NCBI GenBank assembly: GCA_024235395.1
Contig: JACKMK010000002.1
Location: 372,001-436,000, forward strand
Direction of reading: 5' to 3'
Source of the DNA: Chromatiaceae bacterium
GTDB lineage: Bacteria > Pseudomonadota > Gammaproteobacteria > Chromatiales > Chromatiaceae
DNA length: 64,000 nt
How positions within the stretch are numbered: the stretch's first letter is position 1; every line of letters starts with the position of its first letter. The position numbers and the translations under genes are program-made. The notes under the pieces are model-generated. The model was given only the letters and a program-made list of their open reading frames with translations. It searched no databases and was not told the DNA's origin. Below, piece after piece: positions 43,008 to 51,694 of this stretch.

Positions 43008-43845
43008 GCGTCAGGTATCACGCCTGGTACGCGGTATGCCGGCCACCGACGGGGCCGGGGTCGAGCTCACCCGGGTGATCGGTCAGCCGGCATTGCCGAT
43101 GCTCGATCCTTTCCTGCTGCTCGACGCGTTCCGTTCGGATCGGCCCGGTGACTATATCGCAGGCTTCCCGGCGCATCCGCACCGCGGTTTCGAGACCGTC
43201 ACCTACCTGCTCGCCGGGCGCATGCGTCACCGCGACAATGCCGGCCACGAGGGTGTGATCGAACCGGGTGGCATCCAGTGGATGACCGCCGGCCGCGGGA
43301 TCGTGCATTCGGAGATGCCGGAACAGGAGCACGGGTTGTTGGAGGGGTTCCAACTCTGGATCAACCTTCCGGCGGCGCACAAGATGGATCCGCCCGCGTA
43401 TCAGGAGCACGCGGCGCGGGGCATCCCCGAGGAACGGCGTGGTGATGTGACGGTGCGGGTTATCGCCGGCGAGACTGCGCAGGGAACGCGTGGACCGGTC
43501 GTGCAGCCGTTGACCGAACCGCTGTACCTGGACGTGGCCTTGCCGGGTGGTGCGACCTTCGAGGAAAGCCTGCCGGCCGGGCACAATGCCTTCGTCTACG
43601 TGATCGATGGCGGCCTCGTGCTCGAAGACGCCGACCAGCGGTCGGTGCAACTCGGTCGCGACGACCTTGGTGTGCTGTCGCGGGGTGAGCGGTTTGACGC
43701 GACGGCCACGCCACAGGGCGGACGTTTTCTGCTGGTCGCGGGGCGGCCCTTGCATGAACCCGTCGCGCGGGGTGGGCCCTTCGTGATGAACACCAAGGCG
43801 GAGATCCGCCAGGCCTACGAAGACTTTTCATCAGGCCGGTTCTGA
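42979..43845 (+). CDS. Pirin family protein
   Basis: A 288-residue bicupin. The metal-binding motif is present in the N-terminal cupin (GFPAHPHRGFETVTYLLAG, GIQWMTAGRGIVHSEMP). Bacterial pirins such as YhhW have quercetinase activity, fitting the neighbouring quinone reductase. The ATG at 42979 has AGAGGAGG upstream. Terminated by the hairpin at 43907. Confidence 0.94.
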   Translation: MQDLKSINGRRQVSRLVRGMPATDGAGVELTRVIGQPALPMLDPFLLLDAFRSDRPGDYIAGFPAHPHRGFETVTYLLAGRMRHRDNAGHEGVIEPGGIQWMTAGRGIVHSEMPEQEHGLLEGFQLWINLPAAHKMDPPAYQEHAARGIPEERRGDVTVRVIAGETAQGTRGPVVQPLTEPLYLDVALPGGATFEESLPAGHNAFVYVIDGGLVLEDADQRSVQLGRDDLGVLSRGERFDATATPQGGRFLLVAGRPLHEPVARGGPFVMNTKAEIRQAYEDFSSGRF

Positions 43846-43906
43846 TCGCTGCGGAACGTGCGCCTCGTTGGTCCGACCGGAGGACCACGAAGATCAAACA
43901 CAGCCT

Positions 43907-43932
43907 GGCCGCCCCGACGGGGCGGCCTTTTT
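43907..43932 (+). terminator. Intrinsic terminator after pirin
   Basis: GGCCGCCCC-GAC-GGGGCGGCC, a perfect 9-bp stem with a three-base loop followed by TTTTT, ends the doxX-azoR-pirin unit. Confidence 0.95.
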
Positions 43933-44014
43933 GCCGCCGGGCCGATTCGCGCGACGTGCAGACCGGGTAAGAAAACCGTTTCCAGCGGTCCCTTGGCGGC
44001 AACCCCGAACGGCG

Positions 44015-44458
44015 TCAGACGCTGGCCGGAGGTGAGACGGACAGGATCTCGACGCGCAGCGTGATCTCGTGTCCGGCCAGCGGATGGTTGAAGTCGATCT
44101 CGATGCGTCCGTCGTCGAGGCCGATCACCGAACCGGGTGCCTCGTCGCCGTCGGGCAAGGTGAACGCGATGATCTGGCCGATCTCGGGTGTGAACGCGCC
44201 GTCGAAATCGGTCATCGGCATGTACTGGATCAATGCCGGATCGCGCAGCCCGTAGGCCTGTTCCGGCAGCAGGCTGATCGTCTGGGTGTCGCCGGCCCTC
44301 AGGCCGTACAACGCGAGTTCGAGCCCCGGCTGCAAAGTGCCGTCGCCGAGCGTGCAGCTCAGTGGTTCCTCGCCGAATGTCGAAATCGCCTCGGTACCGT
44401 CTTCCAGCGCGATCGCCAGGTGCAGTGTCACGTCGCAACCGGGGAATATCTCCTGCAT
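44015..44458 (-). CDS. slpA: FKBP-type peptidyl-prolyl isomerase, SlpA-like
   Basis: A 147-residue cytoplasmic SlyD/SlpA-type isomerase: FKBP half-strands (VTLHLAIALEDGTEAISTF), the inserted flap (YGLRDPALIQYMPMTDF) and FNHPLAGHEITLRVEILSV at the end. There is no histidine-rich metal tail, so SlpA-like rather than SlyD. Last gene of the minus-strand operon headed by the cobalamin riboswitch, five bases after the preceding stop. Confidence 0.93.
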   Translation of the reverse strand: MQEIFPGCDVTLHLAIALEDGTEAISTFGEEPLSCTLGDGTLQPGLELALYGLRAGDTQTISLLPEQAYGLRDPALIQYMPMTDFDGAFTPEIGQIIAFTLPDGDEAPGSVIGLDDGRIEIDFNHPLAGHEITLRVEILSVSPPASV

Positions 44459-44463
44459 GCCGT

Positions 44464-45243
44464 TCACCCTGCGTCGGTCGCCTGCCGTTCTGCCGCGATC
44501 GCCTGCAGTGTCGGCAGTTCCAGCCCGAGGCGCTCGGCATGCGCCAATGCGCGTTGTAGTCGTTGCGGTGCGCTTCGTCCCATGCACCCATGGTCGGGGT
44601 CGCCCTCGAATGCCTGCACCATCCCCGCGATCAACTCGTCGTTGTTGAACCGCGAACCCGTCAGTCCTTCCTGCAGCGTGATCACGTCGTTGGCCACCGC
44701 GCGTGCCAGATCGCGTTGCTCCGCCCACAGCTGGCTGACCGTGCCGCCGGTGCGCAGGCCGGCGATATTGCTGGTCAGGATGTACAGATTCTTCAGCACC
44801 AGCTCCACCAACATGGCGCGTGCGTTATCGACCAGCTTGACCGGAATACCCAGTGTGCCGAGCGCCCGTGCGAGCAGCTTGGCACGCGGCCCGTAGGCGG
44901 GCGAGGGGATGATCACCTTGCTGTCCTGGCCCTTCTTCTTTTCGAACCACACCGAGATCACGGTGACCTTGCGCAATCGTTCGTAGTCCTGAGGCAACAG
45001 TTCGTTCTGCAACAGCACCAGGCGCTTGCGCCATTCCCTGGGCAGGGCGTCGAGGGTCGCTGCGAGGTCGCCTTCGGCGACCGCGACGATCACCGCCTTG
45101 GGGTCCCGCAACTGTCTCGCGAGCTGGCGCATGTCGGTGCCGCGGGTGATGGGGTAGACCGGGTGACCGAGGCGCAACATGGCGCGTGCAAACACGCTGC
45201 CCATCTCGCCGATGCCGATGACGACGACCGGACGTTTTGCCAT
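44464..45243 (-). CDS. NAD(P)-binding dehydrogenase-like protein
   Basis: A 259-residue protein with an N-terminal Rossmann motif (VVVIGIGEMGSVFARAML; GxGxMG) and a helical C-terminal half (ARAMLVELVLKNLYILTSNIAGL). The layout resembles ketopantoate reductase or 6-phosphogluconate-dehydrogenase-like folds, but I see no clear family signature. It starts one base after the adenosyltransferase stop, within the B12 operon. Substrate unknown. Confidence 0.75.
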   Translation of the reverse strand: MAKRPVVVIGIGEMGSVFARAMLRLGHPVYPITRGTDMRQLARQLRDPKAVIVAVAEGDLAATLDALPREWRKRLVLLQNELLPQDYERLRKVTVISVWFEKKKGQDSKVIIPSPAYGPRAKLLARALGTLGIPVKLVDNARAMLVELVLKNLYILTSNIAGLRTGGTVSQLWAEQRDLARAVANDVITLQEGLTGSRFNNDELIAGMVQAFEGDPDHGCMGRSAPQRLQRALAHAERLGLELPTLQAIAAERQATDAG

Positions 45244-45244
45244 C

Positions 45245-45796
45245 TCAGGTATCTCTCTTCCAGGTGATCTCGGCCCCGCCGTCGCGTCGCGCGAGTACAC
45301 GCGCCATCACGAACAACAGGTCGGACAGACGGTTCAGGTAACGGATGCCGGACAAGTTTACCGGTTCCACACGGGACAGGCGCAACAAGTCGCGCTCGGC
45401 GCGTCGGCACACGGTGCGCGCCAAGTGGCTGCGTGCGGCACCTTCGTTGCCGCCCGGCAGCACGAACTCCTCGAGTGGCGGCAGGCCGGCGTTGAAAGCC
45501 TCGAGGTCGCGATCGAGTTCACCGACCCTGGGATCGTCGAGTGCCTGGCTGCCCGGCAGTGCCAGTTCGCCGCCGAGATCGAACAGGCGGTGCTGTACCC
45601 CCTCGAGCGAACGGTCGATCGCCGCGGGAAGCGACAGCGCACGCAGCATGCCGAGCATCGAATTGAGTTCATCGATGCTGCCGATCGCATCGATGCGCGG
45701 ATGGTCCTTGGCCAGGCGCCGGCCGTCGGCCAGTCCGGTGGTACCGTCGTCGCCGGTGCGTGTCGCAATACGGGTCAGGCGTTTGGGCACACTCAC
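45245..45796 (-). CDS. PduO-type cob(I)alamin adenosyltransferase
   Basis: A 183-residue enzyme making adenosylcobalamin from cob(I)alamin and ATP. Signature segments are RIATRTGDDGTTGLADGRRLAKDHPRIDAIGSIDELNS and RTVCRRAERDLLRL...YLNRLSDLLFVMAR. It starts at GTG overlapping the receptor gene stop (GTGA). Its place right behind the B12 receptor in a riboswitch-controlled operon fits the scavenging of corrinoids. Confidence 0.95.
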   Translation of the reverse strand: MSVPKRLTRIATRTGDDGTTGLADGRRLAKDHPRIDAIGSIDELNSMLGMLRALSLPAAIDRSLEGVQHRLFDLGGELALPGSQALDDPRVGELDRDLEAFNAGLPPLEEFVLPGGNEGAARSHLARTVCRRAERDLLRLSRVEPVNLSGIRYLNRLSDLLFVMARVLARRDGGAEITWKRDT

Positions 45797-47706
45797 TCCT
45801 CGAAACGGTAACTGGCCCCGATCCAGAAGTTGCGCTCCGGGGCCGGAATGAAGCCATCGCCGGCGAACGCGCTGGCGCCGGTCTCACTGTAGCGTTCGTC
45901 GAACAGGTTATTGACCTTTGCGGTCAGGCGCCAGTCGCCTCGATCATAATGCGCTGCCAGATTCGCGACGGTGTAGTCGTCCAACCTGGGCGCGCTGTTG
46001 CTGAAGTCGGAACCGAGGTACTGCGCACCGACATGCTCGACGTCCAGGCGCACCAGCCAGGCGTCCCACGGTCGGTAGTCGGCATACAGGTTCGCGCGTT
46101 GCATCGGTACCAGCGGTACGCGACTGCCCTCGTGGACGCCACTGGTGATCTCGCTGTCGATGTACTCCACTGCTGCGCCGACACCCAGGGTCGGCGACAG
46201 GTCGGCGGCGAACGACAGTGTGCCGCCGATGCGCCGACTGCGTGGCAGGTTCACGTTGGTGAAGCTCACCGCTTCGAAACTGATCTCGTCGCGCAGTTTC
46301 AGCAGGTAGGCACTCGCTGATAGCGTCAGGCCGCCATGCCGGTATTCGGCGCCGGTTTCGTACGAGACGCCGGTCTGTGTGTCGAGCCCGATCGGTTGGC
46401 CGAACGGGACATTGGTGTGCTCGTCGACCTTGGCGAACCGGTAGTTCTGGTCGGCGCGCAGGAACAGGCGCCACGCGGTATCCGGTCGATAGACGAGGCC
46501 GAACGATGCGACCGTCACCGCGTCGTCTATCGATACGGGTTGTGCGCCGATATCGATCTCGTTGTCGACCAGGGCATGGCGGATGCCCCCCGTCACCGAG
46601 AGCCGGTCCGTCACGGCATGCGTCAGCTGCGCGTAGTAGGCGGTGATCGCCTGTTCGTCGCCCTGCGGTCCGAATGCCGTCACCAGGCGATAGTCGGTCG
46701 TCAGGTAGTCGATGCCGAGCGTCGCCGTGGTGTCACCCAAAACCCCGATCAGCCGTGGCGAGACTTCGGTCGATTCGCGGTCCTGGGTCGACGGGCTGCC
46801 CGGAAAGCCGCGGAAGCTCTGTTCGAAGTCCCGATGGTCGTCGCGCCATGCGATCTCGCCCTCGAATCGCCACTGCGTGTTCAGTCTGCGACGGGTACCG
46901 AGGCGCAAAACGGTGCTCGTGGTGTCCAGATAGTCGTCCGGGAACACCGCCTGGCGGCGGTCGTCCTTCAGTTCGTCGGAGAACAGCGCGCCGGGCGTCT
47001 GCACATAGTCGTTCAGCCGTTCCAGGTCCAAATAGCTGAAGCCGCCGGTATGCGTGACCTCCAGCCGGCCGCTATAGCGCTCCAGGCGGCTGGCGTTGTG
47101 CTCGCGGTAGTTGTCGCTGTCGCGTCGTTCGGCGTGCAGGCTCAACACCGCCAGTTCGCCAAGTGGCTCGCTCAGGCGCGCACCGATCTCCCAGGCGTCG
47201 TAGCTGCCGGCGCCAACGACGAGTTGGCGACTGCGGCCAGTGGCGCGGCTGGTGACGATATTGATCAGGCCGCCGACGGCCTGGTTGCCGTACAGCACAC
47301 CGGCGCTGCCGTGGATGATCTCGATCTGCTCGACCTCGTCGAGGTCGACGCTGTTCAGATACAGGGTGCCGGTGTCGGTCGCCGGATTTATCTTGCGACC
47401 ATCGATCAGCACCGCGACATTGGATGACGCCGCACCGCCGAATCCGCGCATGTCGATACTGGCACTGCCGCCGTCGCCCACACTGTCAGAGACATGCACG
47501 CCGGCGATGCGGTGCAGCAGATCCGTGATGTTGCGCGCGCCGGTACCGTCGATGGTGCGTCGATCGATGATCGTCGTCGCCGTCGGGATGTCGAGCCCCG
47601 GTTGTTCGCTGCGTGTCGCGCTGACCAGGATCGGCGGCAGATCGGTCGCCGCGATCGCGCAGCTGGACAGGGCGCACAGCCCGACAAAGGTGAAGCGAGA
47701 TTTCAT
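45793..47706 (-). CDS. btuB: TonB-dependent outer-membrane receptor, BtuB-type
   Basis: A 637-residue outer-membrane receptor: signal peptide (residues 1-20), a TonB-box-like segment (PPILVSATRSE), plug domain with GVHVSDSVGDGGSASIDMRGFGG and VAVLIDGRKINPA, and a beta-barrel ending in FWIGASYRF. GGGGAGA precedes the ATG at 47704-47706. The cobalamin riboswitch upstream and the adenosyltransferase downstream identify cobalamin as the likely substrate, although the barrel is not closely BtuB-like by eye. Confidence 0.93.
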   Translation of the reverse strand: MKSRFTFVGLCALSSCAIAATDLPPILVSATRSEQPGLDIPTATTIIDRRTIDGTGARNITDLLHRIAGVHVSDSVGDGGSASIDMRGFGGAASSNVAVLIDGRKINPATDTGTLYLNSVDLDEVEQIEIIHGSAGVLYGNQAVGGLINIVTSRATGRSRQLVVGAGSYDAWEIGARLSEPLGELAVLSLHAERRDSDNYREHNASRLERYSGRLEVTHTGGFSYLDLERLNDYVQTPGALFSDELKDDRRQAVFPDDYLDTTSTVLRLGTRRRLNTQWRFEGEIAWRDDHRDFEQSFRGFPGSPSTQDRESTEVSPRLIGVLGDTTATLGIDYLTTDYRLVTAFGPQGDEQAITAYYAQLTHAVTDRLSVTGGIRHALVDNEIDIGAQPVSIDDAVTVASFGLVYRPDTAWRLFLRADQNYRFAKVDEHTNVPFGQPIGLDTQTGVSYETGAEYRHGGLTLSASAYLLKLRDEISFEAVSFTNVNLPRSRRIGGTLSFAADLSPTLGVGAAVEYIDSEITSGVHEGSRVPLVPMQRANLYADYRPWDAWLVRLDVEHVGAQYLGSDFSNSAPRLDDYTVANLAAHYDRGDWRLTAKVNNLFDERYSETGASAFAGDGFIPAPERNFWIGASYRFEE

Positions 47707-47837
47707 GCCTGTCTCCCCGCCGGCGCCCACCGCGCCGTGCTTGCTGGGTCGGGCAGGGGGACCGTGGGGAGGGCGACACGCACAGCGAAGCCTTCTGCCA
47801 CGCGCCGCCCGCCGCGACGTGATCGATGATTCGCATG

Positions 47838-48018
47838 GGGCCGGTATCCGGACTGACGGGCGGGCGGATGTCGTGAGAGACAGTCCGCGCCAAGGCGCTG
47901 CGCCTTCCCGCGTCGTCGACGCAGTGGCATGGAAGCAGGCGGTTGACCCGATCACCGTTGCGGGGGCAGTGTCGGATTTGTCTCAGTGAGACGCACCGAC
48001 TTCCCGTTCAACCTCGGG
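47838..48018 (-). ncRNA. Cobalamin riboswitch
   Basis: On the minus strand the conserved blocks occur in order: GAGGTTGAACGGGAAGTCGG, then AAATCC, GCCCCCGCAAC, then TGCCACTG, GGGAAGGC, and the 3' B12 box GTCAGTCCGGATACCGGCC (47839-47857). This matches the cobalamin aptamer layout. The aptamer ends about 130 bp before the receptor start codon, so control may be at transcription elongation or at the ribosome site; no clear expression-platform terminator was found. Confidence 0.93.
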
Positions 48019-48119
48019 CTTGGAAAGCGGGAGGCACCTCAGGCGAGGGGCCGGAATTTAGAGACTTGCGCGTGGCGGGTCAAGCCGCTGCGGCGTCGGC
48101 CGCAGCGGTTCGCCGGGGA

Positions 48120-48260
48120 TTACTTCATGAGTTCCTGGGTAACGAATACATAGCCGAGCACACCCGAGAGTGCGACGACCAGGATCATCTGCAGGACGAT
48201 GCAGACGCCGGGGATATCACTGCACACCTTACCGAAAGTACAACTCATAAAAGACTTCAC
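48120..48260 (-). CDS. Small membrane protein (46 aa)
   Basis: A GTG codon (48258-48260) preceded by GGAGG at 8 nt opens a 46-residue frame: a short polar N-terminus with three cysteines (SCTFGKVCSDIPGVC), one hydrophobic segment (IVLQMILVVALSGVLGYVFV) and a TQELMK tail. An in-frame ATG four codons downstream is an alternative start. It lies upstream of the cobalamin riboswitch on the same strand, and a 7-6-7 palindrome precedes it. No family recognised. Confidence 0.55.
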   Translation of the reverse strand: MKSFMSCTFGKVCSDIPGVCIVLQMILVVALSGVLGYVFVTQELMK

Positions 48261-48307
48261 TAACCAAACCTCCAGGTCGAGCTTTATGTCTGCAACTCTC
48301 GGTTTTT

Positions 48308-48327
48308 AAATTAGAAAATGCTAATTT
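48308..48327. promoter_or_regulatory. AAATTAG-N6-CTAATTT palindrome
   Basis: A perfect 7-bp inverted repeat with a 6-base centre, about 50 bp upstream of the 46-residue ORF in an AT-rich stretch. It shares the TTAG-N6-CTAA core and exact geometry with the palindrome at 62232-62251 in front of the DUF2892 gene, which suggests one common regulator. Confidence 0.6.
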
Positions 48328-48596
48328 GGTTTCCCTCGAGTTAACCGATACTGGCACGCCGTCCGGTGTATGACAAGGCTGTCACACGGGGAAATACGGA
48401 CTATTTGATTGATCGAGATTAAGCGCCGTTTCGGAAGCCCGGACCGCGCTGCCAAGGTGCCGCCGAGCGGGCCCGCGCAGGGTCCGCGGGCGGTCCTATA
48501 TCCGGTTGATCGACGGGTTGTTTTGCGGGGCACATACCGTATCCTTGCGTCCCACCTGCGTCCCAGGCGCCGTCATCCTGTCAGCTGGAGCGAACT

Positions 48597-48920
48597 ATGG
48601 ATATCACGGGTCCGATCAAGGTCGGCGTGGTCGAACCCTCGCCGCAGGGCAACTACGAACTGCACATCAGTTTTACCGACGCCTTCCGCACTGCCGACCT
48701 GTCCGCGCAGGGCGAGCAGTTCCGTGCCTATCTTGCCGAACTCGGCGATGCGCTCAACGGCGAACTCGATGAGCGCAATGCCCAGGGGGTGCTGCTGATC
48801 CAGCAGATCTGCGAGGAACTGCGGCCGCACATCGAGGCCGGCGACATCGCGCTCGGCGAGACCCTGGTCGTCGAGGTGCAGCGAACCCCGGGTGTCAACC
48901 TGATGGATCTGCTGAACTGA
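48597..48920 (+). CDS. Conserved hypothetical protein coupled to cnoX-like gene
   Basis: A 107-residue soluble protein with no recognised domain. It has an N-terminal beta-like segment (VGVVEPSPQGNYELHISFTD) and a helical middle (FRAYLAELGDALNGELDERNAQGVLLIQQICEEL). GCTGGAG lies before the ATG. The stop overlaps the start of the thioredoxin-like gene (TGATG), indicating coupled translation. Confidence 0.75.
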   Translation: MDITGPIKVGVVEPSPQGNYELHISFTDAFRTADLSAQGEQFRAYLAELGDALNGELDERNAQGVLLIQQICEELRPHIEAGDIALGETLVVEVQRTPGVNLMDLLN

Positions 48921-49783
48921 TGCCTGAAGCCGCCTTCATTCTCGAGGGCACCGAGCTCAATTTCGACAAATTGGTGCTCGAGAACTCGCGCAAAGGGCTC
49001 GTGCTGGTCGATTTCTGGGCGCCGTGGGCCGGCCCCTCGCTGCGTCAGCAAAAGGTGCTGAAACGCCTTGCCTCGGAGTACGCCGGTCGCTTCCTGCTGG
49101 TGACGGTGAATACCGACGAACAGAAGGCCATCGCCAGCCGTTACGCGGTGAAGAGCCTGCCGTCGTTCAAGCTGTTTCGTAACGGACGGGTCGTCGAGGA
49201 CGTACACGGCATGCAACCCGAGGCCGAATACCGCACGATCGTCGAGCGCTACCTGGTCCCGTTGGGCGACAAGGTGCGCCTGGCCGCCGCCAAGGCATGG
49301 AACGCCGGTGAGCACGACCGGGCGATCCAGGTGCTTGCCGAAGGCGCGATGGCCGAACCGGACAACCTCGACCTGCCGGCGATGCTGGCCAAGCTGTTGA
49401 TGCGCCTGAACCGCTTCGACGAGGCGCGCGAGGTGTTGCAGTCGATGCCGGCCGAAGCGCGCGACACCACCGAGTTGGCGACCTTGCGTGCACACCTGGA
49501 TTTCATCACCACGGCGCGTGCGGTGGCCGACGAACAGGCCGTGTTTGCACGACTGCAACAGAGCCCGGCCGACCTGCAGGCGCATTTCGAGGCCGCGGCC
49601 CTGCACCTGGTGAACGACGACTACGAGGCGGCGTTGCGGGCACTGATCGTGATCCTGCGTCACCAGCGCGATTTCGGTGGTGGTGCGGCACGCCGCGGAC
49701 TGCTGGCGATCTTCGACACGCTGGGTGCGGATCACGCGCTGGTCAAACAGTATCGCGGCGAACTGGCGCGGTTGATCCACTGA
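48920..49783 (+). CDS. Thioredoxin-TPR protein, CnoX/YbbN-like, without active-site cysteines
   Basis: A 287-residue protein: a thioredoxin domain (residues about 10-115) and a C-terminal TPR-like region of four helical pairs, the layout of the chaperedoxin CnoX. The active site reads W36-A37-G38-P39-S40, so both cysteines of WCGPC are replaced; there is no redox-active CxxC or SxxC. It should therefore be a holdase or adaptor. Four bases before rimO. Confidence 0.9.
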   Translation: MPEAAFILEGTELNFDKLVLENSRKGLVLVDFWAPWAGPSLRQQKVLKRLASEYAGRFLLVTVNTDEQKAIASRYAVKSLPSFKLFRNGRVVEDVHGMQPEAEYRTIVERYLVPLGDKVRLAAAKAWNAGEHDRAIQVLAEGAMAEPDNLDLPAMLAKLLMRLNRFDEAREVLQSMPAEARDTTELATLRAHLDFITTARAVADEQAVFARLQQSPADLQAHFEAAALHLVNDDYEAALRALIVILRHQRDFGGGAARRGLLAIFDTLGADHALVKQYRGELARLIH

Positions 49784-49786
49784 TCC

Positions 49787-51106
49787 ATGGCCGCCGGTGA
49801 CCCCACGATCGGTTTCGTCAGTCTCGGCTGTCCGAAGAACCTGGTGGATTCCGAGCGCATCCTGACCCAGCTGCGCGCCGAGGGCTATGCGTTGTCGCCG
49901 ACCTACGCCGGTGCCGATCTCGTGGTCGTGAACACCTGCGGCTTCATCGATGCCGCGGTCGAAGAATCGCTGGATGCGATCGGCGAGGCGCTGGCCGGCA
50001 ACGGTCGGGTGATCGTCACCGGTTGCCTGGGCGTACGCGCGGAACAGATCCGCGAGGCCCACCCCGATGTACTCGCGATCACCGGCCCGCATGACTACGA
50101 GGCGGTGATGCAGGCGGTGCATGCCCAGCTGCCGGCACCGCATGACCCGTTCAGCAGCCTGATCCCGCCGCAGGGTATAAAGCTGACGCCGCGCCACTAT
50201 GCCTATCTCAAGATCGCCGAGGGCTGCAATCATCGCTGCACCTTCTGCATCATCCCGAGCCTGCGCGGCGACCTGGTCAGTCGGCCGGTCGGCGAGGTCC
50301 TGGCCGAGGCCGAGCGGCTGGTCGAATCGGGCGTGCGCGAATTGCTGGTGGTCTCGCAGGACACCAGCGCCTACGGTGTCGATCTCAAGTACCGCACCGA
50401 CTTCTGGCACGGTCGTCCGCTCGCGACCCGGCTCACGACCCTGGCACGTGAGCTCGGCAAGCTGCCGGCCTGGACGCGTTTGCACTATGTCTATCCCTAT
50501 CCACACGTCGACGACCTGCTGCCGTTGATGGCCGAAGGCCTGGTCCTGCCGTACCTCGACATGCCGCTGCAGCACGGCAGCGAACGCGTGCTGCGCGCGA
50601 TGAAGCGCCCCGCGGCGACGGAAAAGGTGCTGTCGCGCATCGCGCGCTGGCGGGAGATCTGCCCCGAGCTGGTGCTGCGCTCGACGTTCATCGTCGGTTT
50701 TCCGGGGGAGACCGAGCAGGACTTCGACGAGTTGCTCGGCTTCGTTCAAGAGGCGCAACTCGACCGTGTCGGGTGTTTCGCGTATTCGCCGGTCGCCGGT
50801 GCCGCTGCCAATGCCCTGCCGGACCCGGTGCCCGAGGCGCTCAAGCAGGACCGCCTGCAGCGCTTCATGGAGATTCAGGCCGAGATCAGCCGCGACAAGC
50901 TGGCACTGCAGGTCGGACGCGAGATGACGGTATTGATCGACGCCGTGGAAGAGGGGCGGATTGTCGCCCGCGGCCCGGGTGATGCCCCCGAGGTGGACGG
51001 GCTGGTGATCGTCGACGGCGACTGGGAAGACGTCGGGCCGGGGGATTTCATCCAGGTGCAGGTCACCGGCTATGACGATCATGACCTGTTTGCCGAACCG
51101 CTCTAG
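49787..51106 (+). CDS. rimO: Ribosomal protein S12 methylthiotransferase
   Basis: Radical-SAM enzyme that methylthiolates Asp88 of ribosomal protein S12. A 439-residue protein: UPF0004 domain with three cluster cysteines (GCPKNLVDSER, NTCGFID, TGCLGVRAEQ), the radical-SAM motif CNHRCTFC, and a C-terminal TRAM domain. The segment VVSQDTSAYGVDLKY is typical of RimO rather than MiaB. Follows the CnoX-like gene closely. Confidence 0.97.
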   Translation: MAAGDPTIGFVSLGCPKNLVDSERILTQLRAEGYALSPTYAGADLVVVNTCGFIDAAVEESLDAIGEALAGNGRVIVTGCLGVRAEQIREAHPDVLAITGPHDYEAVMQAVHAQLPAPHDPFSSLIPPQGIKLTPRHYAYLKIAEGCNHRCTFCIIPSLRGDLVSRPVGEVLAEAERLVESGVRELLVVSQDTSAYGVDLKYRTDFWHGRPLATRLTTLARELGKLPAWTRLHYVYPYPHVDDLLPLMAEGLVLPYLDMPLQHGSERVLRAMKRPAATEKVLSRIARWREICPELVLRSTFIVGFPGETEQDFDELLGFVQEAQLDRVGCFAYSPVAGAAANALPDPVPEALKQDRLQRFMEIQAEISRDKLALQVGREMTVLIDAVEEGRIVARGPGDAPEVDGLVIVDGDWEDVGPGDFIQVQVTGYDDHDLFAEPL

Positions 51107-51180
51107 CTGTACCGCGCCGCACGCCTTCGCTTCGTACTAAGATTGCCGGCGCCACAACACCAACCCGTCGAACAACGCAC

Positions 51181-51435
51181 ATGGCGTTCACATCATCGAT
51201 CGGCCTGCTGGCCGCAGTGCTCACCACCGTATCCTTCGTACCGCAGGTGGTGCGCGTGATGCGCACGCGCGATACACGCGCGATCTCGCTGCTGATGTAC
51301 CTGCTGTTCGCGACCGGCGTCGCGCTGTGGTGCCTGTATGGTCTGCTGCTCGGCCTCTGGCCCGTCGTGTTCGCGAATGCAATCACGCTCGCGCTGGCCC
51401 TGGTCGTGATCGCGTTCAAGCTGCGTCACGACTGA
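51181..51435 (+). CDS. SemiSWEET-type sugar transporter
   Basis: An 84-residue protein with three hydrophobic segments and the PQ-loop motif VSFVPQVVRVMRTRDT in the first helix, the hallmark of bacterial SemiSWEETs, which function as dimers. A second conserved element is ATGVALWCLYGLLLGLWPVV with the asparagine of FANAITL. The ATG at 51181 has no strong ribosome site. Substrate not predictable. Confidence 0.9.
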   Translation: MAFTSSIGLLAAVLTTVSFVPQVVRVMRTRDTRAISLLMYLLFATGVALWCLYGLLLGLWPVVFANAITLALALVVIAFKLRHD

Positions 51436-51694
51436 TCCGCCGGGCCCCCGCTGGATTATCGGCGCCCGACGGCGTCGACCCGGCCACCGCAAGGCACACC
51501 GCTCGGCGTCACACCGACGTCCGCAAATCGCAACAAACCGGTCACCAAGTGTTCATGCACGGCCCGCAGACTGCGCGCCGTTGATGCATGGCGTCCGCTG
51601 CCGCGTCTGCATCGCGGCGACGCGATGCGACGAAGACCCGCGGCGCGCGATCCGTTGCGGAAACGGTTGTTTCGTCGAATTACGGAGATTGTCA

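Noticed and set aside
48728..51082. A 784-codon open frame on the minus strand opposite the CnoX-like and rimO genes
   Set aside because: It is antisense to two certain genes with recognised motifs, and its own composition (rich in R, Q, H, D, V) is that of a GC-rich shadow frame.
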